DNA of 64,000 nt from Laceyella sediminis (lineage in GTDB: Bacteria > Bacillota > Bacilli > Thermoactinomycetales > Thermoactinomycetaceae). The position numbers were made by a program, and so were the translations under genes. The number at the start of each line of letters is the position of its first letter. Position 1 is the first letter of the stretch. Below the pieces are notes generated by a model. The model did not search any database and was not told the origin of the DNA. It saw only the letters and a program-made list of their open reading frames with translations. The stretch lies in NCBI RefSeq assembly GCF_003003125.1, contig NZ_PVTZ01000001.1, positions 372,001 to 436,000 of the forward strand. The letters are read 5' to 3'. Below, in pieces: positions 16,393 through 25,242 of this stretch.

Positions 16393-17193
16393 TCAAGCAA
16401 TACTGAATAGACGTTTGATTTTTGTGATCAGGTTGGTTTCCTCCAATTCCAAAAAAGGCACATCTTCACCAGCAATTCTGCGTGCGATATTGGAAAAAGC
16501 TTTGCCGGCCATGGATTTGGCATCCAAGATCACCGGTTCCCCCGTATTGGACGAACGGATGATCCGTTTGTCTTCCGGCACCACCCCGAGCAGGCTGATC
16601 GCCAGATGGCTTTGCACACGCTCAACACTCAACATGTCCCCATCTCGCACCATGCCGGGTTGAACCCGGTTGACCACCAAATCAATATGTTTGACATTGG
16701 CCGCTTCCAACAATCCGATTACTCGGTCTGAATCACGTACCGACGGGATCTCGGGGTTCACTACGAGGATGGCACGATCTGCAGGGGCTATGGCATTACG
16801 AAACCCACCCTCGATTCCGGCAGGAGAATCAATCAAGATGTAGTCGAATTCCTTACGCAGTTCATCTACGACTGCCGTTAGTTGATCGGGTGAGACCTCT
16901 TCTTTGTATCTCGTCTGGGCTGCCGGCAATAGGGCCAGCTCCGGAAACTCTTTGTGTCGGACCAGTGACTGACGCAATTGGCACACACCTTCGATGACGT
17001 CAACCAGGTCATACACAATCCGGTTTTCCAATCCCAGCATTAAATCCAACTTGCGGAGTCCGATATCGGTATCCACCAGGCACACTTTGTAGCCAAGCTG
17101 GGCAAGGCCTAGACCAAGCGAGGCGACTGTCGTCGACTTCCCCACTCCGCCCTTGCCACTTGTCACGGTGATAGCCATTGACCTGTGGTTCAT
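16393..17193 (-). CDS. minD: Septum-site-determining ATPase MinD
   Basis: A 266-residue deviant-Walker ATPase: SGKGGVGKST at about 12-21 with signature lysine K14 and P-loop lysine K19, VDTDIGLRKLDLMLGLENR (switch I region), and LIDSPAGIE (switch II). The C-terminal LITKIKRLFSIA is the amphipathic membrane-targeting helix typical of MinD. MinD with ATP dimerises on the membrane, recruits MinC to block FtsZ at the poles, and is released by MinE. No minC is in the window. Start ATG 17193 follows AAAGGGG; an internal Met6 is less likely. Confidence 0.93.
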   Translation of the reverse strand: MNHRSMAITVTSGKGGVGKSTTVASLGLGLAQLGYKVCLVDTDIGLRKLDLMLGLENRIVYDLVDVIEGVCQLRQSLVRHKEFPELALLPAAQTRYKEEVSPDQLTAVVDELRKEFDYILIDSPAGIEGGFRNAIAPADRAILVVNPEIPSVRDSDRVIGLLEAANVKHIDLVVNRVQPGMVRDGDMLSVERVQSHLAISLLGVVPEDKRIIRSSNTGEPVILDAKSMAGKAFSNIARRIAGEDVPFLELEETNLITKIKRLFSIA

Positions 17194-17405
17194 TCCGCGA
17201 TTACCCCTTTCCTAACCCTCTTATGTATCTGAAGCGCCACTCGTTTTTCACATTGGCTGTTTCCCGCGTTTTTCTACAAGATTCAACATTATTGTAGCAA
17301 ACCCGCAACAATAAAAAAAGTAAGAAATCAGCCCCAAACCCTTGCAGGTTCGCTTGCCGACTCCTTACCCATCGGACTTTCACGCCGCAACCGAGCGACC
17401 GGTTG

Positions 17406-17765
17406 TCAGCGGGTGCGTTTATATGTTTCCAGTTCACTCGACAATAAGCGCCAAACAAGGAGGACGGCCGTCATATCGTCCACATACCCCACCGCCGGCA
17501 ACACGTCCAGAACAACATCGGTCGGTATGATGAAGTACAGAAGCGCCGCCCCGATCAACCCTTTTTTGGCTGCGTGTACTTCTGGATCCCGAAAATATTG
17601 ATACATGATCTTCAATTTGTCGATGATGGCATCGATCCCGCCGACTCGTTCCACTTTGTGGTTAAACTCATTAACAATGGTTTGCGAGCCTTCTTTGGTC
17701 ATGGCCCGACTTTTAAATGCCATCAGCTTATTCCAAATGCGTTGTCGATCTGGATGTTCAGCCAA
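17406..17765 (-). CDS. DUF1232 membrane protein (YkvA-like)
   Basis: A 119-residue protein with the DUF1232 signature AALLYFIIPTDVVLDVLPAVGYVDD, in which a hydrophobic helix is interrupted by a conserved Pro-Thr-Asp and followed by acidic residues. It is probably membrane-associated; the biochemical role of the family is unknown. The start is a TTG seven bases after GGAGGG. It lies 56 bases downstream of the zinc-ribbon gene on the same strand and upstream of minD, so the three to four genes may be co-transcribed. Confidence 0.8.
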   Translation of the reverse strand: MAEHPDRQRIWNKLMAFKSRAMTKEGSQTIVNEFNHKVERVGGIDAIIDKLKIMYQYFRDPEVHAAKKGLIGAALLYFIIPTDVVLDVLPAVGYVDDMTAVLLVWRLLSSELETYKRTR

Positions 17766-17821
17766 CGAGAGACCCTCCTCCAGCGTGATCGTGCGGATGA
17801 AACGGCGAATGCGGCTTCAGC

Positions 17822-18331
17822 TCAATAAAACCGCTTGTGACAATGCGAACAACTGGTCGCTTCGCTCTCAACCTGATGCGCGCAGAAAGGACAAAGATAT
17901 AACACAGCCACGCGGGTTCCGCCCATATCGATAGAGGCTGGCGCGTCTTGGTGCTCCTCCGCTTGTGGGAGCGCTTCAACGGTGGCCAGATCATCCTCTA
18001 CCAGCGTCGGAGTGACTTCTTCCGCGTGATCGGCCTGTTGGTTAGACCGCTTCAACACTTCCAATTCCTGTTGCAAGGCATGCAACTGTTCATATTGATC
18101 ACGCACCGTTTTTAAGAGCTGATTGATCGCTTCCGACTCAGACAGATCCTGATTTTGTTCCCACGTTTGATAAACTTCCCGGCCCAAATTGGCGATGAGC
18201 CGATCGATATCATCTTTTTTTCCTTTTATCCGCAATGTCAAACGGCTGATTTCCAACATCTGTTGAGACATTTGACCCGCCGTTTCTACCCCTTTTTCCA
18301 GCTTCTGTTTCAATTCTTGTAAAAAACTCAT
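17822..18331 (-). CDS. Coiled-coil protein with C-terminal zinc ribbon
   Basis: A 169-residue protein. Residues 1-110 are predicted helix and coiled coil (LQELKQKLEKGVETAGQM; QYEQLHALQQELEVLKR), then an acidic linker, then a zinc ribbon at the C-terminus (YLCPFCAHQVES ... CSHCHKRFY) with two CxxC knuckles. ATG 18331 follows AAGGAGCG; the frame is open upstream but lacks a site. The layout resembles small Bacilli proteins annotated only as zinc ribbon proteins; the partner is unknown. It is first in a minus-strand run that continues with the DUF1232 gene. Confidence 0.7.
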   Translation of the reverse strand: MSFLQELKQKLEKGVETAGQMSQQMLEISRLTLRIKGKKDDIDRLIANLGREVYQTWEQNQDLSESEAINQLLKTVRDQYEQLHALQQELEVLKRSNQQADHAEEVTPTLVEDDLATVEALPQAEEHQDAPASIDMGGTRVAVLYLCPFCAHQVESEATSCSHCHKRFY

Positions 18332-18429
18332 CCTATCGCTCCTTAAGTGCACCTTGCTGGTATTAATATTAACCAGTCGTTCTTCCTTGCACAAGAATGA
18401 TTTCGATCAGAATCGTTCCCTGCCACGCA

Positions 18430-18480
18430 AAAAACGCCGCGTCCTCTCATCTCCCCGGGAGCGCACCGGAGAAACGCGGT
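18430..18480 (-). terminator. Terminator of the MFS transporter gene
   Basis: CCGCGT and ACGCGG arms with additional CTC/GAG pairing inside a long GC-rich hairpin, followed on the minus strand by T6. Confidence 0.65.
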
Positions 18481-18566
18481 TCCGTTCATCATATACCCCT
18501 TCTTTCGACATTTCTATCCGATTGGACGAGATTTCACCGTTTTATCCAAAATTAGTTCGCAGATCG

Positions 18567-19781
18567 TCAAGCTGAGCTTTTCATCGTCGCCATCGACTCC
18601 TTGCCAGCGCCTTTCAATCCTGCTTTTAACCATAAGGCTGCCACCAAGAGGATCACTGACGTAATCAAGAAAATGCCGCGAATCCCGATGAGACCAGACA
18701 ACACCCCATACGTGGCTGGCCCCAGCATATTTCCGATGCAGTTGGCACTCGTCAGATAGCCGAAGACCGTGCTCTCCTTACCGGCTGGCGCAAACTTTCG
18801 AATCAGCGTGCTTACCGAAGGCATCAATCCCCCTAAGCAAAGCCCCAATAAAAATCGGCAAATCAGCAGTTGCCAGACAGAATGGACAAACACATGCGGA
18901 ATAAAAAACAACGCGGCGGCAATCAAACAACCGAACAAAACTTTCTCCGAACCGTATCGGTCTCCCAATTTGCCCAGAATCGGGGCAAAAATCATGTTTG
19001 AAAAACTGGTAATAGAAATGACTAACCCCGCAAAAAAAGCGACATACCCTCCCGGAACGCCCAGTTCCGTCACAAACAACGACATTTGGGGCCCCGGGCC
19101 CAACGTCGCAAACTGCAATAAGATGGCCACGGTAAACATAATCACCAACGGGCGCTGGTGCAAAATCATAGACCCTTCCGACCAAAAGCTCACCCGCTTT
19201 TCCTGTTTGACTGGGACAAATTCCTCTTTCACCGCAAACAACACGATGAAGCTGGCCGTCATCAGGCAAGCGGAGGTCCAGAAAAAGATTTCGCTGTATC
19301 CGATGACCTCAGCCAACATTCCCCCGACAAATGGTCCCATGATCGACCCAGCCACAGCTCCCGACGACAACATTCCTAAAGCGTAACCAGCCTTTTCTTT
19401 CGGGGTGTTGGTAGCGACAAGGGAAATCGAAGCGGGAATAAATCCGGAAATGGTGCCGTTCAACAAGCGGAGGATCAACAATTGCCACGGCGATGTGGCT
19501 AGGCCAGTCAAAAAGATGACGATAGCCATGCCAAAACCCGACCGCAAAATCATGATTTTCCTGCCATGCCGGTCAGCTAGACGACCCCAGATGGGTGCCA
19601 CGATAAACGCCGACAGAAAATTGGCGCCGAAAATAATCCCGGCCCAAAAGTTGATGTCGGACGGTTTGGTGCCCATCTCTTTCAAATACAACGGCAGAAA
19701 CGGGATGACCATGGACATGGCCCCCAACACGAGAAACTGGGAAAACATCAAGATATATAAATTTCTTTTCCACTGCTCCAT
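18567..19781 (-). CDS. MFS multidrug-type exporter
   Basis: A 404-residue protein with 12 predicted membrane helices. The loop 2-3 motif A is GRLADRHGRK, repeated in weaker form in the second half (GKLGDRYGSEK). Motif C-like GSIMGPFVGG lies in helix 5, the antiporter signature of drug/H+ exporters. The closest relatives by look are the YitG and NorA-like drug efflux proteins of Bacillus. The substrate cannot be predicted. It starts at an ATG preceded by AAGGAGAG, has its own terminator, and no neighbouring regulator. Confidence 0.85.
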   Translation of the reverse strand: MEQWKRNLYILMFSQFLVLGAMSMVIPFLPLYLKEMGTKPSDINFWAGIIFGANFLSAFIVAPIWGRLADRHGRKIMILRSGFGMAIVIFLTGLATSPWQLLILRLLNGTISGFIPASISLVATNTPKEKAGYALGMLSSGAVAGSIMGPFVGGMLAEVIGYSEIFFWTSACLMTASFIVLFAVKEEFVPVKQEKRVSFWSEGSMILHQRPLVIMFTVAILLQFATLGPGPQMSLFVTELGVPGGYVAFFAGLVISITSFSNMIFAPILGKLGDRYGSEKVLFGCLIAAALFFIPHVFVHSVWQLLICRFLLGLCLGGLMPSVSTLIRKFAPAGKESTVFGYLTSANCIGNMLGPATYGVLSGLIGIRGIFLITSVILLVAALWLKAGLKGAGKESMATMKSSA

Positions 19782-19970
19782 TCGTTATCCTCTCCTTACG
19801 TTCATTTTAAATTTCGTATACAGAAACATCAAACCGGATCCGTTTTCCCTGCACGTGATAAAAGGCCGTCATGCCGTGTGTCGGCTCAGGAACATAGACA
19901 GATGGCACTTTGTTGCATCCTTGCGCCGCGAAAAACTATGTCCATGCGACCGACATTCCGTTTCAAACAC

Positions 19971-19997
19971 AAAAAAACTGCCACGCTATCGTGGCAG
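19971..19997 (-). terminator. Terminator of ylbG
   Basis: CTGCCACG / CGTGGCAG 8-bp perfect stem with a CTAT loop, followed by T7 on the minus strand. Confidence 0.9.
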
Positions 19998-20005
19998 GAT
20001 CGAGC

Positions 20006-20260
20006 TCATGCTTGTTGTGTTCTCTTGTTTTTAGCAAAATCAAACGATATATTCGTGCGTTGCGATCTTTCAACTCGTTGCACATAGGGCAAACGCTCAA
20101 TCCGGTGAATCACCTGATCAGCGGTTTTGCCGTCCACATACAGGTAAACGTATTTCAACCGTTTAGAAATGTAATGGATATTTCCCATGCGTCCCAACGA
20201 ACGGGCTGCCTTAATGTCTTTGACCCACACAGCCAGACCTAACCGTTCCACAATATCCAT
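20006..20260 (-). CDS. ylbG: YlbG (UPF0298, DUF2129)
   Basis: An 84-residue protein matching the YlbG family: the N-terminus RLGLAVWVKDIKAARSLGRMGNIHYISKRLKYVYLYV includes the conserved Trp-Val and the Gly-Asn-Ile-His-Tyr run. The C-terminal LPYVQRVERSQR is also typical. In Bacillus it lies next to ylbF, and here too it is close, separated only by an oppositely oriented gene. The function is unknown; the family is restricted to Bacilli. The start has a good AAAGGAG site. Confidence 0.9.
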   Translation of the reverse strand: MDIVERLGLAVWVKDIKAARSLGRMGNIHYISKRLKYVYLYVDGKTADQVIHRIERLPYVQRVERSQRTNISFDFAKNKRTQQA

Positions 20261-20482
20261 ATGTGATTATCTCCTTTGCCAATACCATATGTCCGGAGGG
20301 CGCTGCCATCTTGTCAATACACGGTGCGATTTGTAACAAATCTGTCTAATCTCATGGTACCATTGAAACCGGCCAGATTCAACGGAAACCATTACACAGT
20401 TTTCCGATTGGCTCCAGCGCTGTTCCATCCGCACACGACTTTGTTAAAATGAATGCATATCCCATCTGTGGAGTGAGAGCCG

Positions 20483-20809
20483 ATGATTCATCCTGTGGAT
20501 CTGTTTGTCGAGCATTTGATGCACTTGGATTCCCTGCCGTTTGAACGGCTGGAGCACAAGACATTTGCTGGGGCCTCTTTTTTCTACATTCAAGTGGAAA
20601 ACCAATCTGACCAAAAACAAGTGGAATCGTTCATAGAAAAAGAAGCAGCCCGCTTCACTGAAGGAACTGCTTGGCAAGCGTCCTTTTCGTTTGTACGCCA
20701 TTCAGAGCGGCGGGGACTGATCTACCGGTTTCAGCTGTCCGTTCCCAATGAGAAAAGCTTTTGTTGCGGAAACCAATGCCCCCACTGCATCCTATACCGA
20801 AACCTTTAA
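20483..20809 (+). CDS. Hypothetical protein with C-terminal Cys motif
   Basis: A 108-residue protein with start ATG after GGAGTGAG. The N-terminal 85 residues look alpha/beta (FAGASFFYIQVENQSDQKQV; RGLIYRFQLSVP). The last 20 carry FCCGNQCPHCILYR, a tight CC-x3-C-x2-C cluster that could bind zinc or an Fe-S cluster. I do not recognise the family. It is inserted on the plus strand between ylbG and ylbF and its stop overlaps the 3' end of ylbF by a few bases. Confidence 0.65.
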   Translation: MIHPVDLFVEHLMHLDSLPFERLEHKTFAGASFFYIQVENQSDQKQVESFIEKEAARFTEGTAWQASFSFVRHSERRGLIYRFQLSVPNEKSFCCGNQCPHCILYRNL

Positions 20810-21228
20810 GCCCCTCCGCCGCATGGTCGGCGTCCCGCTTTGACGACTGGATTGCGATGGTTAGAAGGCACCTTGATCGTATCCGACACCGCTTGGGCGA
20901 TCAACGTCGAAACATCGTGCAACAGCGTGTCCAACTCTTCCTCAGCCTTCAGAAAGGCTTGAATGGTGGGGTGGGCTTGCAACTTCTCTTGGAAGCGCAG
21001 GGCTTCTTCCTTCGCTTCATGGTAATTCGGATGAAAAATGCCAAACCGCTTCGCTTCCTCATACCGTTCTTTCACCCGCTGAAAATCTTTAATGATCTGT
21101 TGCGCTTCCGGATCTTCTTGCAACCGCCGTTTGCACTCCAAATATCTTTCCACTTCTTCTGAGTCATTTATCTTATCGGCCAATTTATATGCGCCAAGGA
21201 GTATTTCTGCCATATCTAACGTTTCCAT
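20806..21228 (-). CDS. ylbF: YlbF/RicF, subunit of the Y-complex
   Basis: A 140-residue helical protein of the YlbF/YmcA family (IIKDFQRVKERYEEA; RFQEKLQAHPTIQAFLKAEEELDTLLHDVSTLIAQAVS). In Bacillus YlbF, YmcA and YaaT form the Fe-S-containing RicAFT complex that directs RNase Y to cut mRNA and speeds phosphorelay-driven development. A single cysteine lies in the Gly-rich tail (RRPCGGGA), near where RicF has its cluster-ligating cysteine. The start ATG follows GGGAGGAAAG. The stop meets the convergent 20483-20809 gene. Confidence 0.88.
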   Translation of the reverse strand: METLDMAEILLGAYKLADKINDSEEVERYLECKRRLQEDPEAQQIIKDFQRVKERYEEAKRFGIFHPNYHEAKEEALRFQEKLQAHPTIQAFLKAEEELDTLLHDVSTLIAQAVSDTIKVPSNHRNPVVKAGRRPCGGGA

Positions 21229-21327
21229 TTCACTTTCCTCCCTCTCCCCATTCTACCTTAACAGCGCCCCATTCGCATCTATAACCAGCTGGTAGCGTAT
21301 GGCACCGCCCATCCTCTGCGCCCGCTC

Positions 21328-23190
21328 TCATTCGTCGATGAGTTGGAGTTTCTCCAGCCGTGCCAGCGGCAACCGCACTTCACGCCCGCTACGCTCCGCT
21401 GTCAGCCACCAATCTCCTGAACGCTCCTCGACGCGAAGCGGGTATAACACTTGTCTTTCTCCGCCACACTCCACTTTGACACGCAAGCCGCTATGAATCC
21501 CGTGTTGCAATAATTCCCGCTTCATCGGCAACCGGTAGGCGCGCATCCCGCTCCACCAGAGCTTAGGTAGGTGTTCGAACCCACGGGAAACGGCATCAGG
21601 ATCAGGCAGGTTCTCCTCCATTTGCCAATCATGCATGCGATCGTGCCCCCCTGTCACACGCGCGGCGTTTTCGGGGGCCTTCCTGCTCTCCCGCTTCCGC
21701 TCAACCACTTCCAATCCGGCCTCAGTCAGCCAACGATCCACCACTTCTTTTTTCGTTTGCGGAACAAGTAGCCGCCCGTCCTCCATCAGCACCGCTTGCC
21801 ATGCGGACAAATGCGGGGTAATTCGTTCATGCGGCAGAGACAGGGGTAAGGCATACTGGACCAACACTTCGCAAAAAACAAGCGAGGATCGCTTGGCTTC
21901 GTCCCGAATTTTTCTCGCCACTCCGTCGGGAACCGGTTGGCCGCTCCAGGCTGTCAGAAAATCAAGTTGCTGCTCGGTGGTCATGCCCCGCCGTCGCGCC
22001 CTGTGCAAAGACTCTTCTGTGATCAGGTAAAACAGCACTTGTTCGCCTCCCATAAAATCGGCCAATTGCTCCAACTGCCTACGCTGTGACGGTGGAAAAT
22101 GGCCGGGTACGATCAGTTCCATATCCGGTTGGACATAAATTGGCATCTCCGGAAGCGGGGCTTGTTGCCATGGCGGCATCTCCGTCAGCCGTACACACCG
22201 TTCCCCCGATTTCGTCAAACCCGTCTCCAGCCATCCCGCGGCCGTCATCACGGCGACAAACGCGTCCAACCGTTCTTCGTACTCCCGCGCCTTGCGCCCT
22301 TTTTCCCTGTACCAGCACCGCTTTATCGCCTTCCATTGCGACAATGGCAACCACTGGCGCGGCTCCACCTCTTCCATTAGGAGAAAGTCGGCCTCCAAGC
22401 CAGGAATCCGCCGCGAGAGCAACTCTCGTGTAGCCCAATACAATCCGTTCATCCATTCTTCCCAATCTTGGTCCGTCCATTGTTGCCAACAACTGGCGTC
22501 AACGGTGAGGATCTGCCCGTCCTCCGCGATCAATCCAAGCTGCCGACCCAGATCGAGCAAAAAGGCTACCCAGGGCGGCATCTCCGTGCCCCACCAAGGC
22601 GTGTGGCGCAGGGCTTCTGAAGCCAATCCCAGCTCCACATCCATTTTTTGCGCATCTGTCTTATGAATTCCTCCTGTACGCGTCAGGCGCCAAGGTTCCT
22701 GCTCCAATCGGGCTAACAAATGAAACAGCGCCTGTCCCAATCCATAGCTGGGCTCTCCCTCAACCGACACATCCCCTTGCCCATGCCATGTCTCCACATC
22801 CTTTTTAAACAGAACGCGACTCAGCAATTGCCTGATTTCCAAAGGGCACATATAGATGCGTTGCCGATGTTTGTCCCGAAAGGCATAAATCCAGCCCCGG
22901 CGTACTAAACCTGCCACCGCTCTCTGCCATGCCGAGTGGGAGAGGCGTCGCTCCCGTGCCCATACTTCTCCTTCCCTTTCAGGAACAGCGCCCGCACGTG
23001 CGGCAAACAGAAACGAGAGAAACACCTGCCGCTCCACCTGGTCCAACTGCTCCCACGCCTGAGTAAAATGAGACACCTGGAGCAGCGCGCGGCACAGCTC
23101 GTTGCGCGTTTGGCACCCGTATTGCGAACCGATCTGGGCCACCGCACTATCTGACAACTGATTCAGACAATGGCTAAGCTCCTGTGCCAT
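21328..23190 (-). CDS. Helicase-associated protein (XPB/Ssl2 N-terminal-like, Helicase_C_3)
   Basis: A 620-residue soluble protein encoded directly after, and overlapping by 17 bases, the XPB-type helicase gene. The N-terminal half is helical with winged-helix-like segments. At about 340-490 it has the helicase-associated domain pattern (PIYVQPDMELIVPGHFPPSQRRQL ... EQQLDFL) seen in actinobacterial proteins that accompany XPB. The C-terminal part contains beta-rich Arg-heavy segments (GLRVKVECGGERQVLYPLRVEERSG is broken up here as GLRVKVECGG and YPLRVEERSG). It probably acts as a partner of the helicase in DNA repair. Translational coupling by overlap supports a complex. Confidence 0.72.
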   Translation of the reverse strand: MAQELSHCLNQLSDSAVAQIGSQYGCQTRNELCRALLQVSHFTQAWEQLDQVERQVFLSFLFAARAGAVPEREGEVWARERRLSHSAWQRAVAGLVRRGWIYAFRDKHRQRIYMCPLEIRQLLSRVLFKKDVETWHGQGDVSVEGEPSYGLGQALFHLLARLEQEPWRLTRTGGIHKTDAQKMDVELGLASEALRHTPWWGTEMPPWVAFLLDLGRQLGLIAEDGQILTVDASCWQQWTDQDWEEWMNGLYWATRELLSRRIPGLEADFLLMEEVEPRQWLPLSQWKAIKRCWYREKGRKAREYEERLDAFVAVMTAAGWLETGLTKSGERCVRLTEMPPWQQAPLPEMPIYVQPDMELIVPGHFPPSQRRQLEQLADFMGGEQVLFYLITEESLHRARRRGMTTEQQLDFLTAWSGQPVPDGVARKIRDEAKRSSLVFCEVLVQYALPLSLPHERITPHLSAWQAVLMEDGRLLVPQTKKEVVDRWLTEAGLEVVERKRESRKAPENAARVTGGHDRMHDWQMEENLPDPDAVSRGFEHLPKLWWSGMRAYRLPMKRELLQHGIHSGLRVKVECGGERQVLYPLRVEERSGDWWLTAERSGREVRLPLARLEKLQLIDE

Positions 23191-24661
23191 TCATCCATCC
23201 CTCCAACTCAACCAATTCATAGCGATATCCTTGTTCCGCCAAAAAACACTGCCGTCGCCATGCATATTCCTCCTCTACCGTATTCTCTGTCACAAGTTGA
23301 TAAAAATAGGCTTTGCCCCCAGGGGACGAGCTTCGGAGAACACGACCAAGCCGTTGCGCTTCCTCCTGCCTAGAGCCATACGTGCCCGATACTTGGATGC
23401 CGACTGATGCAGAAGGAAGATCCACCGCTAAATTTGCCACTTTGGACACCACCAGCACGGGGATTTCCCGCGAACGAAACTTCTCATACCATTCTTCCCG
23501 CAACGCTTGCGGCATGCGCCCCGTGATGAGCGGAAAGCCAAACCTCCCGGCGATCTCTTCCAATTGCCGCAAGTAATGGCCGATGATCAATATCTGCTCT
23601 CCTTCGTGCAACGCCAGCAAGTGAGCGATGGCCTCCAGTTTGGCTGGGTTTTCGGCGGCGATCCGCACCTGTTGTTTCTTATCTGCGATCCGGTAAGCCC
23701 GTTCGGCATCTGATGGCATGGGGATGCGCATCTCACGGCATACAGCCTCCCGAATCCAACCTTGCCGCTCCAAGTCTTTCCACGAACATTGGTAGGCCAA
23801 AGGGCCGATCAAAGAAAAAACTTCATTCTGCTTACCATCTTCACGAATCAGTGTTGCTGTCAATCCCAACCGGCGCGCCGCATGTAATTCAGCAGTCAGG
23901 CGAAACACGGGCGCGGGTAACATGTGCACTTCATCGTATATCACCAACCCCCAATTTCGTTGACACAAAGCCTGTAAATGCGGATAAGTGTCTTCTTGCG
24001 TGTCACGATGAGTCAACATCTGGTAGGTTGTCACGGTGACCGGGCGAATCTGTTTCCGGTCTGCGGTATATGTTCCCACCTCAGTCGCGCGCAAAGTCGT
24101 TTTGTTCAGCAATTCCCGCTCCCACTGTTTGACTGAAGTTGCATTGGGGGCCAGAATCAGGGTTTCCGTTTGCAGTTTGGCCATCACTCCCAAGCCGACC
24201 ACCGTTTTGCCCGCACCGCAAGGCAACAGGATAATCCCCCCCCCCGCCTGACGGGCCAATCCAAGGTAAGACTCCACCGCCTGTCGCTGATAATCGCGCA
24301 ATTCGGCAAAGCGCGACGAACTCTCTAGGTTTATATCGAGAAATTCCTTCGGCTCCGGCAACGGTTGCGATGGAGCTGACGCGAACCCCTCTTTGATCCG
24401 CTGCGCAATTTGCGATGGCACAGGCAATTTGCTGTGTTGACGGAGCCAATGAATCCAAGCTTCCGCTGTCCGTTCCTCTACAGCATGGCGCACCCTGGCC
24501 GGATCGATGCTCAGTCGAAACATGAGAAGTTGCTCCGTCTCTTTCACCTGATAAGCCAGCGCCCGCAATTCGCGGCACAGGTGAACGATGTCCGGGTGCC
24601 GCCTTTCCACAAAGATCGTTCCATCGCTATGGATGATAAATGGTCGCTGTTCTTGGTTCAT
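23174..24661 (-). CDS. XPB-type DNA repair helicase
   Basis: A 495-residue superfamily-2 helicase. It has an N-terminal damage-recognition-like region (1-115), then helicase domain 1 with the Q-like motif RDYQRQAV, Walker A CGAGKT (149-153), the DEVH box (243-246) and TAT (268-270). The LIRED sequence (272-275) contains the RED motif diagnostic of XPB. Helicase domain 2 carries EAQRLGRVLRSS as motif VI. Bacterial XPB homologues unwind DNA 3' to 5' and are found patchily in Bacillota and actinobacteria; Bacillus subtilis lacks one. The start has GTGGAGGGAAG upstream. It forms an operon with the overlapping partner gene. Confidence 0.9.
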   Translation of the reverse strand: MNQEQRPFIIHSDGTIFVERRHPDIVHLCRELRALAYQVKETEQLLMFRLSIDPARVRHAVEERTAEAWIHWLRQHSKLPVPSQIAQRIKEGFASAPSQPLPEPKEFLDINLESSSRFAELRDYQRQAVESYLGLARQAGGGIILLPCGAGKTVVGLGVMAKLQTETLILAPNATSVKQWERELLNKTTLRATEVGTYTADRKQIRPVTVTTYQMLTHRDTQEDTYPHLQALCQRNWGLVIYDEVHMLPAPVFRLTAELHAARRLGLTATLIREDGKQNEVFSLIGPLAYQCSWKDLERQGWIREAVCREMRIPMPSDAERAYRIADKKQQVRIAAENPAKLEAIAHLLALHEGEQILIIGHYLRQLEEIAGRFGFPLITGRMPQALREEWYEKFRSREIPVLVVSKVANLAVDLPSASVGIQVSGTYGSRQEEAQRLGRVLRSSSPGGKAYFYQLVTENTVEEEYAWRRQCFLAEQGYRYELVELEGWMNGTGA

Positions 24662-24803
24662 CTACTTCCCTCCACTCGTTCATAGCTTGCCCGTTTCCAT
24701 TAAAACCCATGTGCGGTGGGTGGACATGAGAACTACGCAACATCCCATGCAGGAAAACCGTCTTATAATATATAAATCTCTTGGCATATAAGGAGGAATA
24801 CCC

Positions 24804-25241
24804 TTGAAAACCTTTTTTCGTTGGTTTTGGTTCCCCTTGCTTATCATGATGTTTGTCATTGGCTGCACGAACCATGCCCCACCTTCAGGAGGATCACCTA
24901 TGGATAAAGAAAAATCGTTGCCTTTCACCCAGTTGAAACCAGACCAAATCCCTGAGAAAGTGAAACGGGAAGGAGAACAATGGCGCGCCCAAGAAGCCTC
25001 AGCCAAGGTGGTTTCTGGTGACCATGTGATTGTCAGCATCGGCGAGCGCCCGACCGGCGGCTATAATGTGCGGGTGGATCGTATCATCAAACAAGGGTCG
25101 CGTATCATTGTGAACGCGACAGAGATCCCGCCCAAAGAAGGCATGATGGTTACCCAAGCCTTCAGCTATCCGCAAGCAGTAGTCAAATTGCAGGAGAACA
25201 TCGGATCGGCCGAAGTAGAAGTCAGACTGAGCAAATCCTGA
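24804..25241 (+). CDS. Lipoprotein with PrcB-type C-terminal domain
   Basis: A 145-residue predicted lipoprotein: a hydrophobic signal with lipobox FVIGC, so Cys21 would be lipidated. It is followed by a Pro-rich linker and a PrcB_C-like domain (about 68-143, GDHVIVSIGERPTGGYNVRVDRI ... EGMMVTQAFSYPQAVVKL, given in parts: GERPTGGYNV and MVTQAFSYPQ). The GERPTGGY signature marks this family, named from a treponemal protease-complex subunit. It acts outside the membrane; binding partner unknown. The first residues MKTFFRW follow AAGGAGGAAT. It ends at a perfect bidirectional terminator. Confidence 0.8.
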   Translation: MKTFFRWFWFPLLIMMFVIGCTNHAPPSGGSPMDKEKSLPFTQLKPDQIPEKVKREGEQWRAQEASAKVVSGDHVIVSIGERPTGGYNVRVDRIIKQGSRIIVNATEIPPKEGMMVTQAFSYPQAVVKLQENIGSAEVEVRLSKS

Positions 25242-25242
25242 C

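Noticed and set aside
17310-17405. Cobalamin riboswitch
   Set aside because: GTGAAAGTCCG is similar to part of it, but GCCACTG and the B12 box are missing.
17201-17458. An 85-codon minus-strand frame between DUF1232 and minD
   Set aside because: Translation is Cys/Trp/Arg-rich and chance-like, it overlaps the 3' end of the DUF1232 gene, and it lacks a ribosome binding site. The same DNA looks more like a structured RNA.
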